Shown: piece after piece, positions 6,625 to 13,266 of the stretch
Layout of the letters: the number at the start of each line of letters is the position of its first letter
Position numbering within the stretch: the first letter of the stretch is position 1
Assembly (NCBI GenBank): GCA_944336815.1
Contig: CALVLG010000012.1
Location: 1-16,175 of the forward strand
Origin: an uncultured Bacilli bacterium
Lineage (GTDB): Bacteria > Bacillota_I > Bacilli_A > RF39 > UBA660
DNA: 16,175 nt
Direction: 5' to 3'
Translations under genes and position numbers: made by a program
The notes under the pieces: generated by a model
Seen by the model: the letters and a program-made list of their open reading frames with translations, nothing else
Databases searched by the model: none
What the model was told of the DNA's origin: nothing

Positions 6625-6644
6625 AAAAAAAAGCGCTTACGCTT
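6625..6644 (-). terminator. Terminator of the rplU-prp-rpmA operon, overlapping the rpmA stop codon
   Basis: Minus strand AAGCG-TAAG-CGCTT (6631-6644) followed by Ts, with eight Ts in all (6625-6632). The TAA stop codon of rpmA is inside the loop. The stem can extend by two weaker pairs. Confidence 0.75.
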
Positions 6645-6927
6645 CTACTTCGTAAACACTTACTTTCTTTTTATCTCTTCCTAATCTTTCAAAACGAACC
6701 AATCCGTTAACCTTAGCAAAAAGAGTATGATCTTTACCCATGCCTACATTTGTTCCCGGATAAATTTTTGTTCCTCTTTGACGATATAAAATGCTTCCAG
6801 CCGAAACAACTTGGCCATCAGCCACTTTCGCTCCTAATCTACGACCAGCAGAGTCACGACCATTTTTCGTTGAACCTTGCGCCTTAACGTGAGCGAATAA
6901 TTGAAGATTTAAAGACATTCTATTCAT
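6637..6927 (-). CDS. rpmA: 50S ribosomal protein L27 with a cleavable N-terminal extension
   Basis: Bacterial L27, a 50S protein whose N-terminus reaches the peptidyl-transferase centre. The protein begins [12 protein letters not shown] and continues [14 protein letters not shown]. The LNLQxFA segment is the Firmicute extension removed by the protease Prp, cutting after Ala12 in this numbering. The start was taken as the ATG at 6927 because AGAGAGG (6937-6943) lies 9 bases upstream; an in-frame ATG at 6936 touches that ribosome site and the ATG at 6918 is 18 bases away. The start overlaps the prp stop by 8 bases. It is the last gene of the operon. Confidence 0.97.
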   Translation of the reverse strand: MNRMSLNLQLFAHVKAQGSTKNGRDSAGRRLGAKVADGQVVSAGSILYRQRGTKIYPGTNVGMGKDHTLFAKVNGLVRFERLGRDKKKVSVYEVEA

Positions 6928-7240
6928 TTTTCTCATCCTCTCTAATCGTTATATTCTTTGGATAATTTTCTTCTACTTCCTTTAACATTTCTAACATATT
7001 TAAAATAAGTTTTTGATTTATCTTTGTAACTTTTAAAACTTCGAAAATCACTTTATCTTTCAAAGTAGTAACTTTAATGGTATCACTTTCCAATTTTAAA
7101 ATAGCATTTACAGTTGTAATCAAAATACTTGAAACACCTGCACACACAATATCTTTGCCATAATCATCATACATTGCATGGCCTAAAAAAGTGATTGCCA
7201 CAATATTATCCTTTGTTTTTTTCCATTGTACTCTAATCAT
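6920..7240 (-). CDS. prp: Ribosomal-processing cysteine protease Prp (YsxB family)
   Basis: A 106-residue protein of the Prp family, which trims the N-terminal extension of L27 before assembly in Firmicutes and relatives. The catalytic pair is visible as His21 in the GHA motif and Cys33 in DIVCAGVSS, spaced 12 residues apart as in the Staphylococcus aureus enzyme. It sits between rplU and rpmA, the usual place. Its ATG overlaps the rplU stop as TAATG and no good ribosome site precedes it, so it is probably made by translational coupling. The matching cleavage motif in the neighbouring L27 supports the call. Confidence 0.95.
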   Translation of the reverse strand: MIRVQWKKTKDNIVAITFLGHAMYDDYGKDIVCAGVSSILITTVNAILKLESDTIKVTTLKDKVIFEVLKVTKINQKLILNMLEMLKEVEENYPKNITIREDEKNE

Positions 7241-7539
7241 TAGCCAACAATACTTTTAATGACAACTTTTGTATAAGGTTGTCTATGTCCTTGTTTTTTA
7301 CGATATTTTTTCTTTGGGCGATATTTAAAAACGATAATTTTCTTTTGACGTCCATGTTTTTCAACTGTTCCAATAACTTTAGCATTTTTAACGGTAGGAT
7401 TACCAGATTTACCATTTACATAAAGTACTTCCGTAAATTCTACTTCACTACCTACTTCGTTTGGCAATTTTTCAACATAAATCGTGTCACCTTCAGAAAC
7501 ATAATATTGTTTACCACCTGTAACAAAAATAGCTTTCAT
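7240..7539 (-). CDS. rplU: 50S ribosomal protein L21
   Basis: 99 residues, close to the family's usual 100-105. The L21 pattern is clear: [18 protein letters not shown] at the start, 'VLYVNG' in the middle, and a basic C-terminal rRNA-binding stretch '[19 protein letters not shown]' (72-90). L21 binds 23S rRNA on the solvent side of the large subunit. A GGAGG ribosome site is 7 bases ahead of the ATG. It is the first gene of the rplU-prp-rpmA operon, with its own sigma-A promoter and a structured leader. Confidence 0.98.
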   Translation of the reverse strand: MKAIFVTGGKQYYVSEGDTIYVEKLPNEVGSEVEFTEVLYVNGKSGNPTVKNAKVIGTVEKHGRQKKIIVFKYRPKKKYRKKQGHRQPYTKVVIKSIVG

Positions 7540-7551
7540 TTCTTACCTCCT

Positions 7552-7643
7552 TTAATATTTTAAGACGCGCCATGAAGGTTGAGTTACCTCGATTTATAAC
7601 CTTTTCTGAGCGGTTTTGATAAAAGCTAATTGCCTTCCAAAAC
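7552..7643 (-). ncRNA. Candidate L21 leader (autoregulatory 5' UTR of rplU)
   Basis: About 90 bases of leader lie between the expected start site and the rplU ribosome site. A nested hairpin is visible: AAGGTT (7599-7604) pairs with AACCTT (7575-7580), enclosing GAG-GTAA-CTC (7581-7590). A GGAAGG near the 5' end (7635-7640 region) can also pair with the same AACCTTC, giving an alternative fold. Firmicute rplU genes are known to carry an L21 leader motif; I could not run a covariance search. Confidence 0.6.
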
Positions 7644-7649
7644 ATCTAA

Positions 7650-7678
7650 ATTCTACCAAAAAAGAAAGAGGTTGTCAA
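7650..7678 (-). promoter_or_regulatory. Sigma-A promoter of the rplU operon
   Basis: Minus strand TTGACA (7673-7678), 17-bp spacer, TAGAAT (7650-7655) with a TGG extension. This is the strongest promoter seen in the window. It starts 5 bases beyond the spoIVFB stop codon, so spoIVFB transcription runs into it. Confidence 0.85.
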
Positions 7679-7684
7679 ACATTC

Positions 7685-8425
7685 TTATCTATTTTTAAAC
7701 AAACTTTCATGAATTTTTTGCCTTTCCGAAACATAAGCCTTCTTTTCATAAAAAAAATGCCTTGTTTCTTTTTTTAAAACATCAATATTTTTAGTAAATT
7801 CATTGGCTATTTTTTTATATGGAAAGTCATATAAATACCGTTCTAAGTAAAAACGATGCAAGTAATAAGGAAATTGTTTTAAAACTAAAAAAATCTGCCA
7901 AAATAAGACCCCACATATAAAATAATTTTCTCCCCCCAAAAAGACATTATATAAAAAGAAAAGATAAAAACTTATAACAGAAACAATTTCATAAATAAAA
8001 AAAGCCCGTTTATAAGCCCAAAACTTTTCTAAAAAAGCATGTAAAAACACACTACCATCTAAAGGAATAATCGGTAATAAATTAAAAAGCAAAATTGTTT
8101 TATTATAAAAAGAAAAAAGTTCATTTTTAAAAGTCATTAAAAAAAGAAGTCCTTGAAAAAAGAAACCACCTAAAGAAATAATCATTTCTTTATTAATGGG
8201 CGCATTAAGTGGTTTATCAACTTTAGTAATGCCGCCAAAAGGATAAAACGTTACTTCTAAAACTTTATAAGAAAATAATTTAATAAAAAAAAGATGTCCC
8301 ATTTCATGAATAAAAACAATTAAAAAGATATATAAGCTATTTTTAAAATAGCCACATAAAAAAGAAAGGCAAAAAAAGAAATAAGTCGTTATATGAATTT
8401 TAAAGGGTATTTTGATATTCTTCAT
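7685..8425 (-). CDS. spoIVFB: M50-family site-2 metalloprotease, SpoIVFB-like
   Basis: A 246-residue polytopic membrane zinc protease. The zinc motif HEMGH (40-44) and the second ligand motif NLLPIIPLDG (115-124, Asp123) match the SpoIVFB branch of site-2 proteases, as does GGITKVD (64-70). In B. subtilis SpoIVFB cleaves pro-sigma-K in the mother cell. The C-terminal region after residue 190 keeps 'FYLERY' but is short and basic, and I see no CBS domain of the kind that follows in B. subtilis. The start overlaps spoIVFA by 26 bases, so the two are coupled. It is placed next to rplU, as in Bacillus. Whether it still works in sporulation is unknown. Confidence 0.85.
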   Translation of the reverse strand: MKNIKIPFKIHITTYFFFCLSFLCGYFKNSLYIFLIVFIHEMGHLFFIKLFSYKVLEVTFYPFGGITKVDKPLNAPINKEMIISLGGFFFQGLLFLMTFKNELFSFYNKTILLFNLLPIIPLDGSVFLHAFLEKFWAYKRAFFIYEIVSVISFYLFFLYNVFLGGENYFICGVLFWQIFLVLKQFPYYLHRFYLERYLYDFPYKKIANEFTKNIDVLKKETRHFFYEKKAYVSERQKIHESLFKNR

Positions 8426-9005
8426 AAGAAATAAATTTATCTTCCTTTTTAAACGCTAAAAAATAATAATCTTCCGTCGTATTACCTAATATATCGCCCG
8501 CCTCAACATAATCATATAATTTAAAAGCACAATCATCTATCATACCATACCAAACATCAACGCCATTTACCCCTTGAATAATAAAGACGTTTCCATATCC
8601 TTCTTTTTCCCCTTGATAAACAAAAAGCCCGCTTGTTAAAACTTCAATCGGACTACCTTTACTAGAAACAACTTTATAACCATCTAAATAAGGCTCCGGT
8701 GTATTTATAATATCCCCCGAAACCACTTGTTCATCTGGCTCTTTAACTGTTGGCAAAATACTACCAAAAACGTTATGATACCAATCATTTATTTTTGTAA
8801 ACGTCAAATTACTTTCTAAAACAACTTTTTTAAAATTAGCTAAATTTTCCGGACTCAATTTAATATAAATAGTCGAAGCTAAAACCAAAATAATACTTAG
8901 TAAAACTTTAGTAAACATTCGACTTATTTTTTTATCATCTTTTTTCTTTACTGTTTGCATTGTTCTTTCTTTATGTCTTAATAAAGCCATTTCAACATCG
9001 TTCAT
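8400..9005 (-). CDS. spoIVFA: SpoIVFA-like membrane protein with a degenerate LytM domain
   Basis: 201 residues: a basic cytoplasmic N-terminus, one membrane helix (about 31-48), a linker and a LytM/M23-like fold (about 113-197) recognisable from 'YGNVFIIQ', 'VWYGMIDD', 'YVEAGDILG' and 'YYFLAFKKEDKFI'. The zinc ligands of active LytM enzymes (HxxxD and HxH) are absent, so it cannot be a peptidoglycan hydrolase. This is the architecture of SpoIVFA, the protein that holds and inhibits SpoIVFB, and spoIVFB follows directly. The sequence match is modest; position carries much of the weight. A GGGTGA ribosome site lies 6 bases before the ATG. The gap to dut is 43 bases with no terminator. Confidence 0.7.
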   Translation of the reverse strand: MNDVEMALLRHKERTMQTVKKKDDKKISRMFTKVLLSIILVLASTIYIKLSPENLANFKKVVLESNLTFTKINDWYHNVFGSILPTVKEPDEQVVSGDIINTPEPYLDGYKVVSSKGSPIEVLTSGLFVYQGEKEGYGNVFIIQGVNGVDVWYGMIDDCAFKLYDYVEAGDILGNTTEDYYFLAFKKEDKFISYEEYQNTL

Positions 9006-9048
9006 CTTTAGTCACCCAGTAAAATATATGCTTTTTAAACTAAAAAAA

Positions 9049-9507
9049 TTACTTATCGGTTGAACCAAAGCCGCCCTTTCTTTTCACCGTGCCTGTAACA
9101 TCATCATCAGTAACAGCATACTTTTGAAAAAGCGCTTGACCAATCGCGTCCCCTTTATGAATTAAAATATCTTCATTACTACAATTAAAAAATTGTAAAA
9201 AGATATGTCCATCATTTTCTTCATTTTCAAAATAATCACTATCAACTATCCCAATTCCATTAGCCATGAAAAGGCCTTTTTTAGGACCACTACTTCGATT
9301 AACAAGCATGATGTATTCATCTTTAGCACAATAGGCTTTTAAACCGGTCGGTACTAGCGTTGGTTTAATACCTGGTTTAAAAACCGGAATAGTTATATCG
9401 ATTGCCGCCTCAAGATCATACCCCGCCGCATCTTTTGTTTTTCGAATTGGTAAATGAATATCTTTATCTTCATAGCCTTTAACAACTAAAAAACCTCTTT
9501 TTCCCAT
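9049..9507 (-). CDS. dut: dUTP diphosphatase (trimeric dUTPase)
   Basis: 152 residues. It hydrolyses dUTP to dUMP and pyrophosphate, keeping uracil out of DNA and feeding thymidylate synthesis. All five dUTPase motifs can be placed: DAAGYDL (26-32), NRSSGPKKG (70-78), NGIGIVDSDY (83-92, with the catalytic Asp89), GDAIGQALF (119-127) and the C-terminal arm RKGGFGSTD (143-151, with the base-stacking Phe147). Motif 4 has Ala where Arg is common. The gene starts 6 bases after nrdG and its AAGGG ribosome site is inside the end of nrdG, so it is part of the nrdD-nrdG-dut operon. That grouping fits a dNTP-supply module. Confidence 0.93.
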   Translation of the reverse strand: MGKRGFLVVKGYEDKDIHLPIRKTKDAAGYDLEAAIDITIPVFKPGIKPTLVPTGLKAYCAKDEYIMLVNRSSGPKKGLFMANGIGIVDSDYFENEENDGHIFLQFFNCSNEDILIHKGDAIGQALFQKYAVTDDDVTGTVKRKGGFGSTDK

Positions 9508-9513
9508 TTAAAA

Positions 9514-10044
9514 TCAACCCTTTCTAACAGTTTCAATATGTAAAACAACTCTTTTTTCAGCCAAAGAATTTGGCACCGAAATAATTTTTTGATTGCTACT
9601 ACCAACATAATTTAAGTTTTTAAAAGCATCTTTTAACACAAACCGGCCATCAACCAAAACATCAATATTATTTAAAATCGTTTCTATATCTAAATCTTTC
9701 TTTTGCATCTTTAAAAGTTCTTCCCAAGTATACCCTGTATAACACCAAATCGTTTTTGTTGGATACTTTTCTTTAATTTCTTTTACAAGCTCCGCGATTA
9801 AAGGTCTATTTTGTTTAAATAATGGGTCTCCGCCCGATAAAGTTAGCCCATCACACCAATCATTATCTAATTCGGCCATAATTTCGGCTTTAGTTTCAGC
9901 GGTAAACTCTTCCCCATTACTTGGATTCCATGTTAACTGATTATGACAGCCCGGGCAGTTATGATCGCAACCACTTACCCATAAAACAACTCTTAAACCT
10001 TCCCCATTTACCATGTCAGCTTTAGTAATACTATGATACTTCAT
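9514..10044 (-). CDS. nrdG: Anaerobic ribonucleotide reductase activating protein (radical SAM)
   Basis: 176 residues. NrdG uses a [4Fe-4S] cluster and S-adenosylmethionine to make the glycyl radical on NrdD. The cluster motif is CDHNCPGC (Cys26, Cys30, Cys33), the CxxxCxxC form, and the SAM-binding SGGDP motif is at 70-74. Length is typical. It starts 2 bases after the nrdD stop with only a weak GGTG ribosome site, which suggests translational coupling. An oxygen-sensitive enzyme pair like this indicates growth without oxygen. Confidence 0.96.
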   Translation of the reverse strand: MKYHSITKADMVNGEGLRVVLWVSGCDHNCPGCHNQLTWNPSNGEEFTAETKAEIMAELDNDWCDGLTLSGGDPLFKQNRPLIAELVKEIKEKYPTKTIWCYTGYTWEELLKMQKKDLDIETILNNIDVLVDGRFVLKDAFKNLNYVGSSNQKIISVPNSLAEKRVVLHIETVRKG

Positions 10045-10046
10045 TT

Positions 10047-12176
10047 CTACACCGACTTTCTTTCCGCAATTTCAATTGTTTTAGCCCGTGAAAGCATATT
10101 TTGCCCATGAACTTTAGCGTAAGTTAAATAGCCACTTATACGCGTGACTTTCGTTAAATCATCACTTCCACATTTCGGACAAACATCCATATCTAATTCT
10201 TCATGCCCACAGTTATTACAATAAGATAAAGCCATATTAACACCAGCAAAGAACCCTTTATCCATTGCTCTAGTCACTAACGTTTTCATTGCTTTCTTAT
10301 TATAAGCAATTGGATAACGAACATAAGTAATCTTTCCACCATCAAAATAAGGCCAAAATCTTTCTTCTAAATCTTGTTTTAAAATTGGACTAATATCTTC
10401 CCAAACCGCACAGTGAAAACTATTGGTCATGTATTCTTTTTCTCTAAGGCCAAAATTACCATATTTTCGTTTAAATTGTTCCATTTGTAAACCACATAAA
10501 TTTTCCGCCGGCGAGCCATAAACAACATAAAGATACCCATCTCTTTCCCGGTATTCTTGAATAACATCATTTATATATTTCATTACTTCTAAAGCAAAAG
10601 CGCCATCTTCCACTAGTGACTTGCCATTATATAGTTCTTGTAATTCATTTAAAGCCGTCACCCCAAAAGAAGCTGTCGCCGTTTTAACAACCGGTTCAAT
10701 CGCTTCACTTAGTTTTAAATGGCCCCCATAAAATCCTCCTTCACAAAAACCTAACGGAAATATACTCGCTTTTCGCTTACTTAAGTATTGATAAGTTTTC
10801 AAATGAATTTTCCGAATCATTTCTAAATAATCATGTAAAACTTCATAAAAGTCAGTATGTGTTTCTTGGGCTTTAGCATAAATCATCGGTAAATTTAAAG
10901 AAACAACGCCAATACTAAAACGACCCTCAAAAACTGGTTTATCTTTATTATCAAGTGGTTTTAAGCCCCCTTTTGGATACCAAGGCGCCAAAAAAGCCCG
11001 ACATCCCATTGGACTAACAATTTTTTTATATTGCTTAAACATTAAAGGAACATAACCTTTTCCTGTTAACGATAAATAATCAGGATACATTACTTTCGCA
11101 CTGCAATCTAACGCTTTCAAAAAAAGCCATTCCAGTGATTTTCCTTCCCCGTGAATATTTTTATCATAAAGAAAAACAATTTTAGGTAACATTAAAGGTT
11201 GCTTATAGCCATCTTTGCCCCACCCATTTTGATGAACCTCTAAAATCGTTTCACTAATTAAAAGGGCATTTTCATTTTCTTCATGGCCAAAAGAAAAAGT
11301 AATTAAAGGAAAGTCGCCTCTAGCCGTAAGCGTATTTATGGTATATTGTAAATTTTGATACCCCACTTTCGCTTCTTCCTTAACCTTTTTTTCCACATAA
11401 CTACCAGCGCCATCTTCCCCATTATTCATTTCTAAATATTCTTTTTTATATTTTTCCTTACTTTTTAAAACATAAGGCTCTAGTAATTTATCTATTTCTT
11501 GAATCGTCATATCCCCATATTGCATACTAGCCGCATGAATAATAATATGCCCCATTAAAAACAACGCTTCTTCTAAAGTTTTAGGCTCATCATGCCAAAC
11601 ATTACTTAACCAAAAACCATTTTTAAAAATACTACCAATATCAAAAACAGAACTACTAAATGTATCCCTTCTTGCATCCATGTGATGAATATAAATATAA
11701 CCTTCCTCACACGCTTCTATTTCTTCTTTAGCCAAAAAAAACTTTTTATATAGTTCCTTATTTAACGCTTCATAAGTCAAACTTCGTTGGGTGCTTACTA
11801 AGGCCGTATCGGTAGTTGTGTTTTCCGCATCCCCTAAATAACTAATTTTTCTAGCTTTTTCATACACCTTATCTAAAACATGCACGAAATTGATTTTATA
11901 ATTTCGATATTCTCGGTAACTTTTTGCCACCAAAGGATTAACCCGTTCCAAAGCTGATTCCACACAATTATGGATTTGACTAACTTCAACATCGCTTGTT
12001 CCTGTTTCTAAATAATCTAATACAATTTTAACAACCTTATCTTCCGCTTCTTTCGTTAAAGTTAGCATCGCTCTTTCCGCGCTTTTCCGAATAGCTCTTT
12101 TTATTTTTTCGGGATCAAACTCTTCTTTATTACCATTTCGTTTAATAATTTTAATCCTTGTTTTTATTTCTGCCAT
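10047..12176 (-). CDS. nrdD: Anaerobic ribonucleoside-triphosphate reductase (class III)
   Basis: 709 residues from the chosen start. It reduces NTPs to dNTPs with a glycyl radical. An ATP-cone occupies about residues 3-95 (KIIKRNGNKEEFDPEKIKRA), followed by the catalytic barrel with an MGCR cysteine motif, a zinc site formed by Cys653, Cys656, Cys666 and Cys669, and the radical glycine Gly682 in RISGYLTYA. The frame stays open for 52 more codons upstream, but the ATG at 12176 begins the family sequence and has AAAGGA upstream, and the extended -10 at 12204-12212 lies inside the longer version. The ATP-cone implies allosteric control by ATP/dATP. First gene of the nrdD-nrdG-dut run, divergent from a Crp/Fnr-type regulator. 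Confidence 0.97.
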   Translation of the reverse strand: MAEIKTRIKIIKRNGNKEEFDPEKIKRAIRKSAERAMLTLTKEAEDKVVKIVLDYLETGTSDVEVSQIHNCVESALERVNPLVAKSYREYRNYKINFVHVLDKVYEKARKISYLGDAENTTTDTALVSTQRSLTYEALNKELYKKFFLAKEEIEACEEGYIYIHHMDARRDTFSSSVFDIGSIFKNGFWLSNVWHDEPKTLEEALFLMGHIIIHAASMQYGDMTIQEIDKLLEPYVLKSKEKYKKEYLEMNNGEDGAGSYVEKKVKEEAKVGYQNLQYTINTLTARGDFPLITFSFGHEENENALLISETILEVHQNGWGKDGYKQPLMLPKIVFLYDKNIHGEGKSLEWLFLKALDCSAKVMYPDYLSLTGKGYVPLMFKQYKKIVSPMGCRAFLAPWYPKGGLKPLDNKDKPVFEGRFSIGVVSLNLPMIYAKAQETHTDFYEVLHDYLEMIRKIHLKTYQYLSKRKASIFPLGFCEGGFYGGHLKLSEAIEPVVKTATASFGVTALNELQELYNGKSLVEDGAFALEVMKYINDVIQEYRERDGYLYVVYGSPAENLCGLQMEQFKRKYGNFGLREKEYMTNSFHCAVWEDISPILKQDLEERFWPYFDGGKITYVRYPIAYNKKAMKTLVTRAMDKGFFAGVNMALSYCNNCGHEELDMDVCPKCGSDDLTKVTRISGYLTYAKVHGQNMLSRAKTIEIAERKSV

Positions 12177-12196
12177 AGTTTCTTTTCCTTTACTAT

Positions 12197-12212
12197 ACAC
12201 TATATTATAGCA
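12197..12212 (-). promoter_or_regulatory. nrdD extended -10 promoter overlapping an NrdR-like half-box
   Basis: Minus strand TGC-TATAAT (12204-12212), an extended -10 with a perfect hexamer; no good -35 is present. The overlapping ATATAGTGT (12197-12205) matches the right half of the NrdR box (WATATATWGTGT type), but the left half is degenerate and no second box is evident. Confidence 0.55.
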
Positions 12213-12240
12213 AAGCCAAAAAGCCAAAACGTGTGATTTA

Positions 12241-12300
12241 TGCAACAGTTTACTCTTCACAACTTTATATTTATCCAAAAACTTATCAGTGACAATTGCA
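12241..12300. repeat. Imperfect inverted repeat in the nrdD/regulator intergenic region
   Basis: TGCAA at 12241-12245 and TTGCA at 12296-12300, with partial matching inward (TGCAACAGT against TGCAATTGT, 7 of 9). Between and beside them are Crp-type half-sites TGTGA (12232-12236) and TCACA (12257-12261), 20 bp apart. The region separates two divergent genes, so a regulator site is plausible; no canonical Crp or Fnr palindrome with a short spacer is present. Confidence 0.3.
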
Positions 12301-12319
12301 ACACCCGAATACTTATGAT
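12290..12319 (+). promoter_or_regulatory. Possible promoter of the Crp/Fnr-family gene
   Basis: TGACAA (12290-12295), 18 bp, TATGAT (12314-12319); shifting the -35 one base gives GTGACA at 19 bp. The -10 is embedded in the small palindrome TTATGATAA (12313-12321). A GGAGG ribosome site follows at 12334-12338. Confidence 0.35.
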
Positions 12320-12344
12320 AAACTAAACACAATGGAGGTGCTTT

Positions 12345-12929
12345 ATGAACGATTTTCCTTTTGCCGAATTATATTTAAAAGAAGCACCTACTACGTTTTA
12401 TAAAGGGGAATTTTTACCAATATTCCAAACTAACAAACGCGAGATTGCTTATATTAAAAAAGGCCGTGTTTCCCTAATGCGTTCTGATGAAGAAGGAAAC
12501 CTTGTTTTCTTAGAAGAATATAAAGAAGACGACATTTTTTCTAAACTTTGGATATATAATGAAATGAATGACTTATTTATCGAATGTAACACTGATTGTG
12601 AAATCTATTTTTTAGACTTTTCGTTATTTATTCAAAACGAAACAAACAAATACACTTTATTTCTTTTAAATAAAATGTCTTCTTGTATTCGAAAGTTAAA
12701 CAAAAAAAGCACTATATTACAAAAGAAAAGCATGGAAGATAAACTCTTAACTTACTTTAGAGCCCTTGCCAAAAAAGAAAATGCCAAACGTTTTGAAGTA
12801 CCTCTAACATTCAAAGATTTAGCTGATTATTTAGGGGTTGATCGAAGTAGTTTAATGCGTAAATTAAATGATTTAGAAGCCAAGAAAAAAATTAAACGCT
12901 CTGGAAAAACTATTTTTTTGAAAAGTTAA
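12345..12929 (+). CDS. Crp/Fnr-family transcriptional regulator
   Basis: 194 residues. An N-terminal cyclic-nucleotide-like beta barrel (about 15-100, with 'IAYIKKGRVSLMRSDEEGNLV') is joined by a long helix (about 103-130) to a Crp-type winged helix-turn-helix (about 154-190, 'LTFKDLADYLGVDRSSLMRKLNDLE'). The cAMP phosphate-binding Arg/Ser segment is not recognisable, and the only cysteines are Cys81, Cys85 and Cys114, which do not match the cluster pattern of E. coli FNR. The effector is therefore unknown. GGAGG lies 6 bases before the ATG. Divergent placement from nrdD suggests control of the anaerobic reductase operon (inference). Its last 20 bases overlap the end of convergent mreD. Confidence 0.85.
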   Translation: MNDFPFAELYLKEAPTTFYKGEFLPIFQTNKREIAYIKKGRVSLMRSDEEGNLVFLEEYKEDDIFSKLWIYNEMNDLFIECNTDCEIYFLDFSLFIQNETNKYTLFLLNKMSSCIRKLNKKSTILQKKSMEDKLLTYFRALAKKENAKRFEVPLTFKDLADYLGVDRSSLMRKLNDLEAKKKIKRSGKTIFLKS

Positions 12930-13266
12930 AATTTCTTTTTTGAAAAAGCACAGTTGTCAAAAAAACATTCCAAAGGCCTTGCATTATTAATAAGCTAAAT
13001 GAAAAACGTTTAAACATAATCATCCAAAGCCCTAAATAAAAAAAAGTATTTATTATTGTTCGAACTTGATACGCTTTTAATAGATGTTTAGGCGAAAACT
13101 TCAAATTAACTCCCCAAAAAATTAAATTATTTATTAAAAAATAATAATTAGAATCATATAAAACAAAGCCCAAGAAAAAACTAAGATACAAAATAGGTCC
13201 AATAATCTTTTCTCTACTATAACCAAAAAAAGAAACAAAGAAAAAATAAGGCCAAAGACTATTCAT
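12910..13266 (-). CDS. mreD: Probable MreD, rod-shape membrane protein (short)
   Basis: A 118-residue, strongly hydrophobic protein with about four membrane segments, starting 8 bases inside the end of mreC behind AGGAAG. Sequence similarity to MreD cannot be judged by eye, and MreD is usually 160-175 residues, so the call rests on position after mreC and on topology. MreD works with MreC in the elongasome that directs side-wall peptidoglycan synthesis. It is the last gene of the SPOR-radC-mreC-mreD run and converges on the Crp/Fnr gene with a 20-base overlap, leaving no room for a terminator between them. Confidence 0.65.
   Translation of the reverse strand: MNSLWPYFFFVSFFGYSREKIIGPILYLSFFLGFVLYDSNYYFLINNLIFWGVNLKFSPKHLLKAYQVRTIINTFFYLGLWMIMFKRFSFSLLIMQGLWNVFLTTVLFQKRNFNFSKK

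Noticed and set aside
7233..7563. Frames overlapping rplU on both strands
   Set aside because: Fully explained by the L21 gene; compositions are typical of out-of-frame reading of basic ribosomal protein codons.
12177..12332. 52-codon N-terminal extension of nrdD
   Set aside because: No ribosome site at 12332, no similarity to the NrdD family before MAEIKTRIKIIKRNG, and the extension covers the nrdD promoter.
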